Source: Clostridiales bacterium
Lineage (GTDB): Bacteria > Bacillota > Clostridia > Oscillospirales > QAMX01
Direction: 5' to 3'
DNA: 7,172 bases
NCBI GenBank assembly: GCA_016285815.1
Contig: JAEERN010000187.1
Span: 1-7,172 of the forward strand
A model generated the notes under the pieces. It was not told the origin of the DNA. It searched no databases and saw nothing but the letters and a program-made list of their open reading frames with translations. A program made the translations under genes and the position numbers. Of this stretch, positions 1-5,054 are shown in pieces. Within the stretch, counting starts at the first letter, position 1; the number at the start of each line of letters is the position of its first letter.

Positions 1-1
1 G

Positions 2-1153
2 GCGGCGGTGACGGCCGCGGGGTTCCTGCCGTTTTTGTTCCTGCCGGAGGGGCCGTGGCGGTTGGCGTTCGGGATCGCCGCCATGGCGGGCCTCGGCGGC
101 GCGGTCACCTGCGCCCGGTGCGGATACGCCTTTGCCGCCAACAACGCCGAGCGGCTGGTGGGGATCGCGGCCATGACGGGAGCCGTGGCGGGGATCTATC
201 TGCTGGACGCGCTGCACGTGACCGGGCGGTTCCCGGCGCAGATCCTGCCGGTCCTGCTGCTGGGCGCGCTGATCGCCTGTCTGCTCTGCTTCCGGGAAGG
301 GGATCTTGAGGCCAAAAAGACCTCGGACCGGGGCGACGCCAAGGGGCTTTACTGGGCGCTTGCCTTTATGATCGGCTATTTCAGCGTCGACGGGTACGTT
401 TACAAGCTGGTCGACACGGACAACGCCGGAGGGTATCTCGCCTTCTGCGCCGGGGTCGCCGCCGCCGCGCTGATCCTGCTGGCGGCCTTCGTCTGGCTGC
501 GGCTCAACGTCTGGCACCTGTGGACGGTGTTCCTGATGCTGGCCGTCGGCATGGCGGTGCTGGCGATGCTGGCGCCGTCTCTGGGCACGGCGGTGCCGTA
601 TCATCTGTTCGGCGGGCTTGCGATCCTCGGCTGGCCGCTGAGTCTGTACATGCTGGCCTGTGCCCAGCGGCGCTTTGCCAGTTATCGCCTGCTGAAGCAG
701 TGCACGGTGATCTTCGTGGTGCTTTCGCCGCTGACGACGATCTCCGACGATCTGGTGGCCGCCTATCGCCCCGGCGCGGTCCCGGCGGCGGCGCTGGTCT
801 GTATCCTGACCGTGCTGTTCCTCTTCCTGCTGACCCTGCCCCTCAGCTATCGGCGCCTGTTCTCCGCGGGGTGGATCGGCGAGCTGCACCGGGACGACAT
901 GGGCGCGGCGGGTCCGCGCGCGGGACGGGAGGATCCCTTCGCCCCCTACGGGCTCACGCCGCGCCAGCGGGAGGTGGCCCGTCTGCTGCTGGAGGCGAAG
1001 ACCCGCCGCCAGATCTCCGGCGAGCTGGGCCTTTCCGAGTCCACGGTAAAGACGCACACCTCCGAGCTGTACAAGAAGCTGGGGATCAACAGCTGCGCCG
1101 AGCTGTTCCGGCTGTTCGGCGTCGCCGGCGGGGGCGGGCCGGAGGAGGACTGA
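2..1153 (+). CDS. Membrane-anchored LuxR-family transcriptional regulator (5'-truncated by window)
   Basis: The reading frame is open to the left edge of the window, so this is probably the C-terminal part of a longer gene. A GTG at 8 opens a 381-codon ORF, but too little sequence precedes it to judge a ribosome site. Numbering from that GTG, residues 19-280 hold about eight or nine hydrophobic segments (for example 50-66, 78-95, 145-165, 169-190, 197-217, 258-279). A charged linker follows, then a LuxR/GerE helix-turn-helix at about 315-370. That domain starts LTPRQREV and contains LGLSESTVKTH and a YKKLGI segment, all typical of the DNA-recognition fold. Inference: an integral membrane sensor whose cytoplasmic tail binds DNA. 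The architecture recalls the multi-pass membrane LuxR regulators common in Coriobacteriia. Neither the target nor the signal can be read from here. The HTH call is firm; the membrane topology is approximate. Confidence 0.88.
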   Translation, partial: AAVTAAGFLPFLFLPEGPWRLAFGIAAMAGLGGAVTCARCGYAFAANNAERLVGIAAMTGAVAGIYLLDALHVTGRFPAQILPVLLLGALIACLLCFREGDLEAKKTSDRGDAKGLYWALAFMIGYFSVDGYVYKLVDTDNAGGYLAFCAGVAAAALILLAAFVWLRLNVWHLWTVFLMLAVGMAVLAMLAPSLGTAVPYHLFGGLAILGWPLSLYMLACAQRRFASYRLLKQCTVIFVVLSPLTTISDDLVAAYRPGAVPAAALVCILTVLFLFLLTLPLSYRRLFSAGWIGELHRDDMGAAGPRAGREDPFAPYGLTPRQREVARLLLEAKTRRQISGELGLSESTVKTHTSELYKKLGINSCAELFRLFGVAGGGGPEED

Positions 1154-1189
1154 CGCGGACCGTCCGCGCAGAGGGGGCTTCGAGCCCCC
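1154..1189 (+). terminator. Tandem GC hairpins after the LuxR gene, no U-tract
   Basis: Two hairpins follow the LuxR stop codon directly. CGCGGA (1154-1159) pairs with TCCGCG (1163-1168). GGGGGCT (1173-1179) pairs with AGCCCCC (1183-1189). The sequence after them is A-rich rather than T-rich, so this is not a canonical intrinsic terminator for the plus strand. It may stabilise the 3' end or terminate weakly. Confidence 0.4.
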
Positions 1190-1229
1190 GGAAAAAAGAA
1201 AAACAGGGGATCTCACCCAAAAGTCCGAG

Positions 1230-1257
1230 TTGAAAAAAGCCCGGCGTCTGTTACAAT
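1230..1257 (+). promoter_or_regulatory. Sigma-70-type promoter for the 62-aa/175-aa gene pair
   Basis: TTGAAA at 1230-1235 and TACAAT at 1252-1257 are separated by 16 bases, in the only AT-rich patch of this intergenic region. Both hexamers are one mismatch from consensus. Transcription would begin near 1264, giving a leader of about 65 nt before the next ORF. Confidence 0.7.
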
Positions 1258-1277
1258 GAAAGGACAGACAGAGAGAA

Positions 1278-1341
1278 GGACGCCCCAGCGTCCGGAGGGG
1301 GGAGCGTCCGCGCGCGTCTGAGAAAAAGGATGCGCGCGGAC
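1278..1341 (+). promoter_or_regulatory. Structured leader over the start of the 62-codon ORF
   Basis: GGACGC (1278-1283) can pair with GCGTCC at 1288-1293, or with a second copy of GCGTCC at 1304-1309. The second pairing would put the purine-rich GGAGGGGGG (1294-1302) in the loop. Separately, 1306-1315 pairs with 1332-1341 over 10 bp, leaving a 16-nt loop that carries AAAAAGG and the A and T of the ATG at 1330. The second and third pairings share bases 1306-1309 and so exclude each other. The pairings are visible; a regulatory role is inference. Confidence 0.4.
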
Positions 1342-1518
1342 CACCGCCGCGCCCTGCAGAGCGAACAGACGGTGACCGCCGAGGAGCTGAAGGCGGAGGG
1401 GATCGGCACCTATCTGGCCGAGAAGGACGGCAAGCAGTTCCTGATCATGGTGGATCCCGATTCGGGATACGGTGATTTCGGCGAGGGTTACGGCGTGATC
1501 CTTTCGCCGGTGCAATAA
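1330..1518 (+). CDS. Small hypothetical protein (62 aa)
   Basis: The 62-codon ORF ends TAA. I do not recognise the product. It is mostly hydrophilic, with a helix-prone N-terminal third (LQSEQTVTAEELKAEG, residues 9-24), then a probable beta hairpin (GTYLAEKDGKQFLIMV) and a glycine-rich acidic tail with DSGYGDFGEGYG at 45-56. Codon use is strongly GC3 like the neighbours, which supports real coding. It lies downstream of a good promoter and 21 bases ahead of the next gene, so the two are probably one operon. The start is uncertain: AAAAAGG abuts the ATG with no spacer, the stronger GGAGGGGGG lies 27 bases upstream of it, and no better in-frame start is seen. It could be a remnant of a longer gene. 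Confidence 0.55.
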   Translation: MRADHRRALQSEQTVTAEELKAEGIGTYLAEKDGKQFLIMVDPDSGYGDFGEGYGVILSPVQ

Positions 1519-1539
1519 AAAAGACGGGAGATCGAGCGC

Positions 1540-2067
1540 ATGAGTATCTTTTCCAAGTTGTTCGGCGGCGACGCCAAGGCGGAGAAGGCGGCGCGGGACC
1601 TTTTGAACGGGCTGGTGAACGGCGCGGCGAACTCGCAGAAGGAGGCGCCGTCCCGGACCGGCGCGGCGGCCCCGGCGCAGAGCGCCGTCCGGCCGGAGCC
1701 GGTCCGCCCCGCGGAGGGGCCCTCCGGCTTTTCCTGGGGCCCGGTGATGCCGGCCGAAGAGAACCAGTTCAACTTCAGCGGGACCTACGACCAGTATTTC
1801 GAGCGGATCTACCGCGCGGAATTCCCGGCGTACCGCCTGGCGCGCGAGACGCCCCGGGGCCGGCGCGCCACGGTCTTCACCTTTTGGGACGGCGGCCGCA
1901 AGGCCCTGGTGGTGGAGCTTTTGGCGCAGAGCAGCGCCTCGCGGAAGCTCCGCACGGACTGCGCCAGAGCGGGGATCCCCTATCTGCGCTTTTACTATGA
2001 CCACGAGGGTTGGTGGAACACCCGCGCCTACGTGGTGACCCGCACCCGGAACGCTCTGGCGGGCTGA
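1540..2067 (+). CDS. Conserved-looking hypothetical protein, 175 aa, nuclease-fold-like C-terminal half
   Basis: GGGAG at 1526-1530 sits 9 bases before the ATG. The protein has three parts. Residues 1-30 form a charged amphipathic start (SIFSKLFGG). Residues 31-65 are a low-complexity Ala/Pro linker. A folded domain spans about 66-175. The folded part holds YDQYFERIYRAEFPAYRL (83-100), FTFWDGGRKALVVELL (113-128), SRKLRTDCARAGIPYLRFYY (134-153) and HEGWWNTRAYVVTR (155-168). The order 'beta strand with Asp, beta strand ending in Glu, helix, then GIPYLRF strand' resembles PD-(D/E)xK nuclease folds such as the Vsr/DUF559 group. The usual lysine after the second acidic residue (E126) is absent, so an active nuclease is not shown. 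No signal peptide or membrane helix is seen. I recall similar proteins in Clostridia but know of no named function. Confidence 0.82.
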   Translation: MSIFSKLFGGDAKAEKAARDLLNGLVNGAANSQKEAPSRTGAAAPAQSAVRPEPVRPAEGPSGFSWGPVMPAEENQFNFSGTYDQYFERIYRAEFPAYRLARETPRGRRATVFTFWDGGRKALVVELLAQSSASRKLRTDCARAGIPYLRFYYDHEGWWNTRAYVVTRTRNALAG

Positions 2068-2086
2068 GGCGTCGGGACCTGACAAC

Positions 2087-2241
2087 GGAAAAAAGCGGAA
2101 AGGGAACGCCTGGTGCGCCTGCGGCGGACCCGGCACGGATCGTTTTTTTCGGCTTCGCAGGCAGCCGATCCGTGTACGGTCTGGTAAAATCCGGAAATAA
2201 TCCGGGCTTTAACGTCTTCTCTTTCCGCTTTTTTTCTTTTT
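2087..2241 (+). ncRNA. Candidate structured RNA with paired ends, upstream of the reverse transcriptase
   Basis: Bases 2087-2106 pair without interruption with 2217-2236: 20 bp, of which 18 are Watson-Crick and two are G:U (2088:2235 and 2103:2220). The arms centre on GCGGAAAG and CTTTCCGC. Enclosed are three local hairpins. The first is 2112-2119 with 2123-2130 (one mismatch, TGC loop). The second is CACGGATCG (2134-2142) with CGATCCGTG (2166-2174), with a 23-nt loop that begins with seven T. The third is CCGGA (2191-2195) with TCCGG (2201-2205). The 3' arm runs into T-rich 2229-2241, so the fold could act as a terminator. No protein-coding signal is seen here. The arrangement, an RNA closed by its own ends and followed 21 bases later by an RT gene, is retron-like. 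Alternatives are a large-loop terminator of the preceding operon or an attenuator of the RT. Confidence 0.5.
2182..2190 (+). promoter_or_regulatory. Possible extended -10 promoter element for the reverse transcriptase
   Basis: TGGTAAAAT at 2182-2190 matches the extended -10 form TGnTATAAT with one mismatch. No convincing -35 hexamer lies 16-18 bases upstream. If used, the RT transcript would start near 2197 and carry only the third hairpin and the right arm of the long helix. Confidence 0.35.
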
Positions 2242-2262
2242 GATCGAGACGGAGGCGCGAAC

Positions 2263-3492
2263 GTGTCGCTGCTGGACCGGCTTTCCGACGAGGCGTGCTG
2301 GAAGGCGTTTTACGAATACAAGACCTCGCTCTGCTGCCCCAAGGCCTTTGCCCGGGAGCTGCAGGGCTTTGTCGAGCGTCAGGGATACCGCCCGGTCTGC
2401 GAGGCCATGGCCCGGGGCGAGCGGTTCCCCCTTCCCCGCAAGAGCGTCATCAGCAAGATGGGGACCGCCAGGAAGCGGACGGTCTACACCTATCCCCCGG
2501 CCGAGAACACGGTGCTGAAGCTGCTGACCCACCTGCTGCTGCGGCGGTACGACGGGCTGTACGCCGACGGGCTCTACTCCTTCCGCCCCGGACGAACGGC
2601 CAAGGATGCGATCCGCCGTCTGCGCCGCACCCCCGGTATCGACGAAATGTATTGGTATAAAGTCGACATCCACGACTATTTCAATTCGATCCCGGTCCCC
2701 CGGCTGAAGCCCATGCTGGAAGAGGTCACCCGCGACGACCCGCGGCTGTGCGCCTTCCTGTGCGCCCTGCTGGAGGAGCCGTGCGTCCTCGACGGCGGCC
2801 GGGAGACGGCCGAGCCCAAGGGCATCATGGCGGGCACGCCGCTGTCGGCGTTCTACGCCGACCTGTATCTGGCCGAGATGGACCGGCGGTTCGAGGCGCT
2901 GGGCGTTCCCTATGCCCGGTATTCCGACGACGTCATCGTTTTCGCCAGGACCCGCGCCGAGGCGGAGGCCCACGCGGCGTTCCTGCGCGCGTTCCTGACG
3001 GAGCGGGGGCTGGCGGTCAACCCGGACAAGGAGAGCTTCGGCGGGCCGGGCGAGGGGTGGACGTTCCTGGGCTTTTTCTGCCGCGGCGGGACCGTGGACA
3101 TCGCGCCGGCGACGGTGACGAAGCTCAAGCAGAAGATGCGCCGCAAGGCGCGGGCGCTCCAGCGGTGGCAGAAGCGGAACGGCGCGGGCGGCGAGCGCGC
3201 GGCGGCGGCGTTCCTCCGGATCTTCAACCGAAAGCTGCTGGAGGGCCCGGCGGACAACGAGCTGACGTGGAGCCGGTGGTTCTTTTCGGTGATCAACACC
3301 GACGCCGCCCTGCACGTCATCGACGCGTACGCCCAGGACTGCGTGCGGTTCCTGCTCAGCGGCGCCCGCACCAAGGCTCGCTTCCGCGTGAAGTACGAGG
3401 ACATGAAAAAGCTGGGCTATCGCAGCCTGGTGCACGCGTATCACGCCTTTGAGAACGGGTCCGGGACCGCGTCTCCCGCTTCGGCGGGGTGA
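2263..3492 (+). CDS. Stand-alone reverse transcriptase (RVT_1 family), unclassified
   Basis: This is an RNA-directed DNA polymerase of 409 aa. The GTG start is set by GGAGG at 2251-2255, 7 bases upstream. RT blocks are in order: KRTVYTYP (71-78), LYSFRPGRTAKDA (104-116), KVDIHDYFNSI with catalytic D135, GIMAGTPLSAFYADLYLAEMD (187-207), YSDD at 220-223 with catalytic D222 and D223, GLAVNPDKE (249-257), and WTFLGF (266-271). A basic thumb-like stretch (287-302) and a C-terminal extension to about 395 (ELTWSRWFF, KYEDMKKLGYRSL) follow. There is no endonuclease domain, and no group II intron RNA is visible on either side. The retron NAxxH and VTG motifs are not seen. Block 4 reads AGTPLSAF, unlike the PQGxxxSP of group II intron RTs and the SQ of diversity-generating RTs. 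Base composition matches its neighbours, arguing for long residence. The structured RNA just upstream is a candidate template or partner. Function unknown; RT identity is certain. Confidence 0.93.
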   Translation: MSLLDRLSDEACWKAFYEYKTSLCCPKAFARELQGFVERQGYRPVCEAMARGERFPLPRKSVISKMGTARKRTVYTYPPAENTVLKLLTHLLLRRYDGLYADGLYSFRPGRTAKDAIRRLRRTPGIDEMYWYKVDIHDYFNSIPVPRLKPMLEEVTRDDPRLCAFLCALLEEPCVLDGGRETAEPKGIMAGTPLSAFYADLYLAEMDRRFEALGVPYARYSDDVIVFARTRAEAEAHAAFLRAFLTERGLAVNPDKESFGGPGEGWTFLGFFCRGGTVDIAPATVTKLKQKMRRKARALQRWQKRNGAGGERAAAAFLRIFNRKLLEGPADNELTWSRWFFSVINTDAALHVIDAYAQDCVRFLLSGARTKARFRVKYEDMKKLGYRSLVHAYHAFENGSGTASPASAG

Positions 3493-3523
3493 CGGCGGCG
3501 CGCCGGGAAGGGCGAAACGGCGA

Positions 3524-3565
3524 AAAAAAGCCCGCGGACGAAGCGCTTCGTCCGCGGGCTTTTTT
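3524..3565. terminator. Perfect 42-nt bidirectional intrinsic terminator
   Basis: A perfect palindrome is centred between 3544 and 3545. It has a GC-rich stem (3530-3559), flanked by an A-run on the left (3523-3529) and a T-run on the right (3560-3565). Read from either strand it gives a stem followed by U residues. It therefore serves both the reverse transcriptase on the plus strand and the thioredoxin operon on the minus strand, which converge here. Confidence 0.92.
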
Positions 3566-3597
3566 CACTTGACAGGGGGGCGGCGGGACGCGCGCTT

Positions 3598-3909
3598 TCA
3601 GCCCAGCAGCGCCTCGATCTCGGCCCGCGGGCGATAGCCCACGGCGCTGTTGACCGGCTTTCCGCCGCGGAAGAGGATGACGGTGGGGATGCTGGCGATG
3701 CCGAAACGGTTGGCCAGAGCGGGCTGCTCGTCCACGTTGACCTTGCCGACCTTCAGATCGGCGGAGTGGGCGGCGGCCACCTCGGCGATGACGGGGGCCA
3801 GCATGCGGCACGGGCCGCACCAGGAGGCCCAGAAATCCACCAGCACGGGCTTGTCCGAGCGGAGGACCTCTTCTTCGAAATTCTGCGCGGTGACGACGAT
3901 CTCAGCCAT
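3598..3909 (-). CDS. trxA: Thioredoxin
   Basis: Cytoplasmic dithiol/disulfide oxidoreductase of 103 aa, the normal length for thioredoxin. The sequence shows FWASWCGPC at 26-34 with redox cysteines C31 and C34, the buried Asp in VLVDFWA (D25), the cis-proline loop SIPT (P75), and GYRPRAEIEALL at the C-terminus. The ATG at 3909 (minus strand) has AAGGA about 8 bases upstream. The frame stays open further upstream into the neighbouring gene, but that extension has no homology to the fold, so the short start is preferred. It lies 20 bases downstream of the FTR-like gene in the same direction, so the two are cotranscribed from the promoter at 4187-4215 and end at the shared terminator. The pairing suggests that this thioredoxin is reduced through the FTR-like protein rather than only by an NADPH-dependent reductase; that is inference. 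Confidence 0.96.
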   Translation of the reverse strand: MAEIVVTAQNFEEEVLRSDKPVLVDFWASWCGPCRMLAPVIAEVAAAHSADLKVGKVNVDEQPALANRFGIASIPTVILFRGGKPVNSAVGYRPRAEIEALLG

Positions 3910-3929
3910 GACGATCTTCCTTTCTGTGT

Positions 3930-4127
3930 CTATTTGGATTTGTAATAGAGCATGCAGTGGCAGAACCCCTCGAAGTCCGGATCCTTGATCTGGTCGCGGA
4001 ACTCTTTGCACATGCACTTGAACTCTTCGGTCCGCTCCCGGCGGCAGGGGCAATAGCCGCCCGTCTGTTTCAGACCCTCTTTGACGACGCCGACGATCTC
4101 GGCGTCCGGATTGAGCGTGATCTTCAC
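3930..4127 (-). CDS. Ferredoxin:thioredoxin reductase catalytic chain-like protein
   Basis: A 65-aa iron-sulfur protein with three CxC pairs: CPC (26-28), CMC (38-40) and CHC (56-58). In FTR, a [4Fe-4S] cluster sits beside an active disulfide and passes electrons from ferredoxin to thioredoxin. By analogy with the chloroplast enzyme the cluster ligands would be C26, C38, C40 and C56, and the redox disulfide C28-C58. The spacing is CPC-x9-CMC-x15-CHC, not the plant CPC-x16-CPC-x8-CHC; the total span is the same. No separate variable (alpha) subunit gene is present here. The GTG start has a strong AGGAGG (minus strand, 4139-4144), 11 bases away, a little long. Thioredoxin follows directly, which supports the role. 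Transfer from ferredoxin is inferred from family, not shown. Confidence 0.88.
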   Translation of the reverse strand: MKITLNPDAEIVGVVKEGLKQTGGYCPCRRERTEEFKCMCKEFRDQIKDPDFEGFCHCMLYYKSK

Positions 4128-4186
4128 GGTGGGGGAAACCTCCTTTGAGACGGCCGCGCCGGCCGCCGGATCGGGATCACGTCCTT

Positions 4187-4215
4187 ATTATACCGCATTC
4201 GACGGCAAAAGTCAC
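4187..4215 (-). promoter_or_regulatory. Promoter of the FTR-thioredoxin operon
   Basis: On the minus strand a perfect TATAAT (4187-4192) is preceded by a 17-base spacer and GTGACT (4210-4215), a four-of-six match to the -35 consensus. Transcription would start near 4180. The leader includes a small hairpin, GGCCG (4152-4156) with CGGCC (4160-4164), before the ribosome site. Confidence 0.8.
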
Positions 4216-4254
4216 CCCCTGTTTGTGACCGGACTGTAAAAGAAGCGGCGGGAA

Positions 4255-4271
4255 GGTCAGAAAAAGTCAGA
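4255..4271 (+). promoter_or_regulatory. CtsR-type operator, box 1
   Basis: GGTCAGA, AAA, AGTCAGA form a tandem heptad repeat with 3-base spacing. The CtsR consensus is RGTCAAA-NAN-RGTCAAA, so only one base differs in each heptad (the sixth, A to G). It lies upstream of hsp20, a normal class III heat-shock target. CtsR itself is not encoded in the window. Confidence 0.65.
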
Positions 4272-4302
4272 CACTTTCGGCCGAGTGTATGGTTTTTGTG
4301 CA

Positions 4303-4319
4303 TTTGACCTTTGCTGACC
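4303..4319 (-). promoter_or_regulatory. CtsR-type operator, box 2, reverse orientation
   Basis: TTTGACC, TTT, GCTGACC on the plus strand is GGTCAGC-AAA-GGTCAAA on the minus strand. One heptad is a perfect CtsR half-site and the other differs in two bases. It lies 21-38 bases upstream of the putative hsp20 -10 element, well placed for repression. Confidence 0.7.
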
Positions 4320-4320
4320 A

Positions 4321-4349
4321 TTTATTTTCGCGGAAGGAAGTGGTAACAT
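4321..4349 (+). promoter_or_regulatory. Probable hsp20 promoter
   Basis: TGGTAACAT (4341-4349) resembles an extended -10. Seventeen bases upstream of the TAACAT hexamer lies TTTATT (4321-4326), a weak -35. This is the best candidate between the CtsR boxes and the gene. The leader from about 4356 would contain two hairpins: CGTTCC (4355-4360) with GGAACG (4366-4371), and GGCAC (4385-4389) with GTGCC (4394-4398). Confidence 0.45.
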
Positions 4350-4428
4350 AAAGACGTTCCGAGAGGGAACGAATAAAGACAGACGGCACACGGGTGCCAT
4401 CCTGAAAGAAAGGCAAGGCTTGAGAAAC

Positions 4429-4857
4429 ATGTTCAACATCGTACCTTTTGAAAACAGACGCAGCGACGTCTACGACCCCTTCCGCGCCATGGACGAGTTC
4501 GAGAGGAGATTTTTCGGCAACGGAGCCATGACGGAGTACAAGACGGACATCGTCGACGAGGGCGACGCTTACCGGCTGGAGACAGAGCTTCCGGGCTTTG
4601 ACCGCGAAGACATCAAGGTGGATCTGGACGGCGAGACCCTGACGGTGACGGCCGAGCACAGCGAAGAGAAGAAGGAAGAGCGCAAAAAGGACAAGTACCT
4701 GCGCAGCGAGCGGACCTTCAGCTCGTATTCCCGTTCGTTCAACGTGGCCAACGTCAAGACCGACGAGATCGACGCGGAATATAAGGACGGCGTGCTGACG
4801 CTGCGCCTGCCCAAGAAGGACGAGACGGTCCAGGCCAGACGGCTGGAGATCCGCTGA
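4429..4857 (+). CDS. Hsp20 / alpha-crystallin small heat-shock protein
   Basis: ATP-independent holdase chaperone of 142 aa that binds unfolding proteins, usually as oligomers in the cytoplasm. The N-terminal arm (MFNIVPFENRR) is followed by an alpha-crystallin domain at about 32-135. That domain holds ELPGFDREDIKVDLDG, the charged EEKKEERKKDKYLRSERTF region, and the signature GVLTLRLPK near 121-129. The tail ends RRLEIR, a short L-x-I form of the C-terminal anchoring motif. The start is ambiguous: the ATG at 4429 has AAGG 10 bases upstream (4415-4418), while an in-frame TTG at 4420 has AGAAAGG (4407-4413) 6 bases upstream and would add three residues. I chose ATG because the encoded MFNIVPF start resembles family members. 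Two CtsR-type boxes upstream point to heat-shock control. Confidence 0.94.
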   Translation: MFNIVPFENRRSDVYDPFRAMDEFERRFFGNGAMTEYKTDIVDEGDAYRLETELPGFDREDIKVDLDGETLTVTAEHSEEKKEERKKDKYLRSERTFSSYSRSFNVANVKTDEIDAEYKDGVLTLRLPKKDETVQARRLEIR

Positions 4858-4864
4858 CGTTCCC

Positions 4865-4883
4865 CGGCCCGGCGTCCGGGCCG
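4865..4883 (+). other. Perfect 8-bp hairpin in the hsp20 3' untranslated region
   Basis: CGGCCCGG (4865-4872) pairs with CCGGGCCG (4876-4883) around a CGT loop, just after the hsp20 stop and before the main terminator. No T-tract follows. It probably protects the 3' end or stalls polymerase. Confidence 0.5.
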
Positions 4884-4912
4884 CGCATCCCCTGAAACGG
4901 TCGAGGACCGGT

Positions 4913-4949
4913 CCCCGGTCCGGGTGTTCCCGGACCGGGGCGTTTTTTT
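4913..4949 (+). terminator. Intrinsic terminator of hsp20
   Basis: A perfect 12-bp GC-rich stem (4913-4924 with 4929-4940) has a TGTT loop and is followed by CG and seven T (4943-4949). A short palindrome, GGACCGGTCC (4905-4914), overlaps its left base and could compete slightly. Confidence 0.95.
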
Positions 4950-4983
4950 GTCTCCGGCGGGGGCGCGGACCGGCCGCCGGGCG

Positions 4984-5012
4984 TTGACAGAGGCGGCGGG
5001 CTGTGGTACAAT
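4984..5012 (+). promoter_or_regulatory. Strong sigma-70-type promoter for the lipoprotein gene
   Basis: A perfect TTGACA (4984-4989), a 17-base spacer and TACAAT (5007-5012) are seen, and a TG at 5004-5005 adds an extended -10. Transcription would begin near 5019, about 36 bases before the start codon. Confidence 0.9.
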
Positions 5013-5054
5013 TCCCTTTGGAAAAAACGGCGGAACGACAAGAGAACGGGTGGG

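Noticed and set aside
1256..1321. 21-codon ORF starting at the ATG that overlaps the -10 element
   Set aside because: It would begin upstream of the expected transcription start and has no ribosome site.
1213..2136. Minus-strand open frame (307 codons) opposite the 62-aa and 175-aa genes
   Set aside because: It runs through the plus-strand promoter and has no domain pattern, whereas the plus-strand genes have ribosome sites and family-like sequence.
2209..3444. Minus-strand open frame (411 codons) opposite the reverse transcriptase
   Set aside because: The composition is that of a shadow frame, and the plus strand has all RT motifs plus a good ribosome site.
2068..3600. Diversity-generating retroelement or group II intron
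   Set aside because: I found no template/variable repeat pair, no domain V-like hairpin, no intron boundaries and no SQ motif in RT block 4.
3598..4053. Longer thioredoxin reading frame (151 codons)
   Set aside because: The extra N-terminal residues overlap the FTR gene in another frame; the 103-aa form with its own Shine-Dalgarno matches the family length.
4271..4288. CIRCE (HrcA) operator between the CtsR boxes
   Set aside because: ACACT-N8-AGTGT shares only the inner CACT/AGTG with CIRCE; the flanking TTAG/CTAA and the 9-base spacing are missing.
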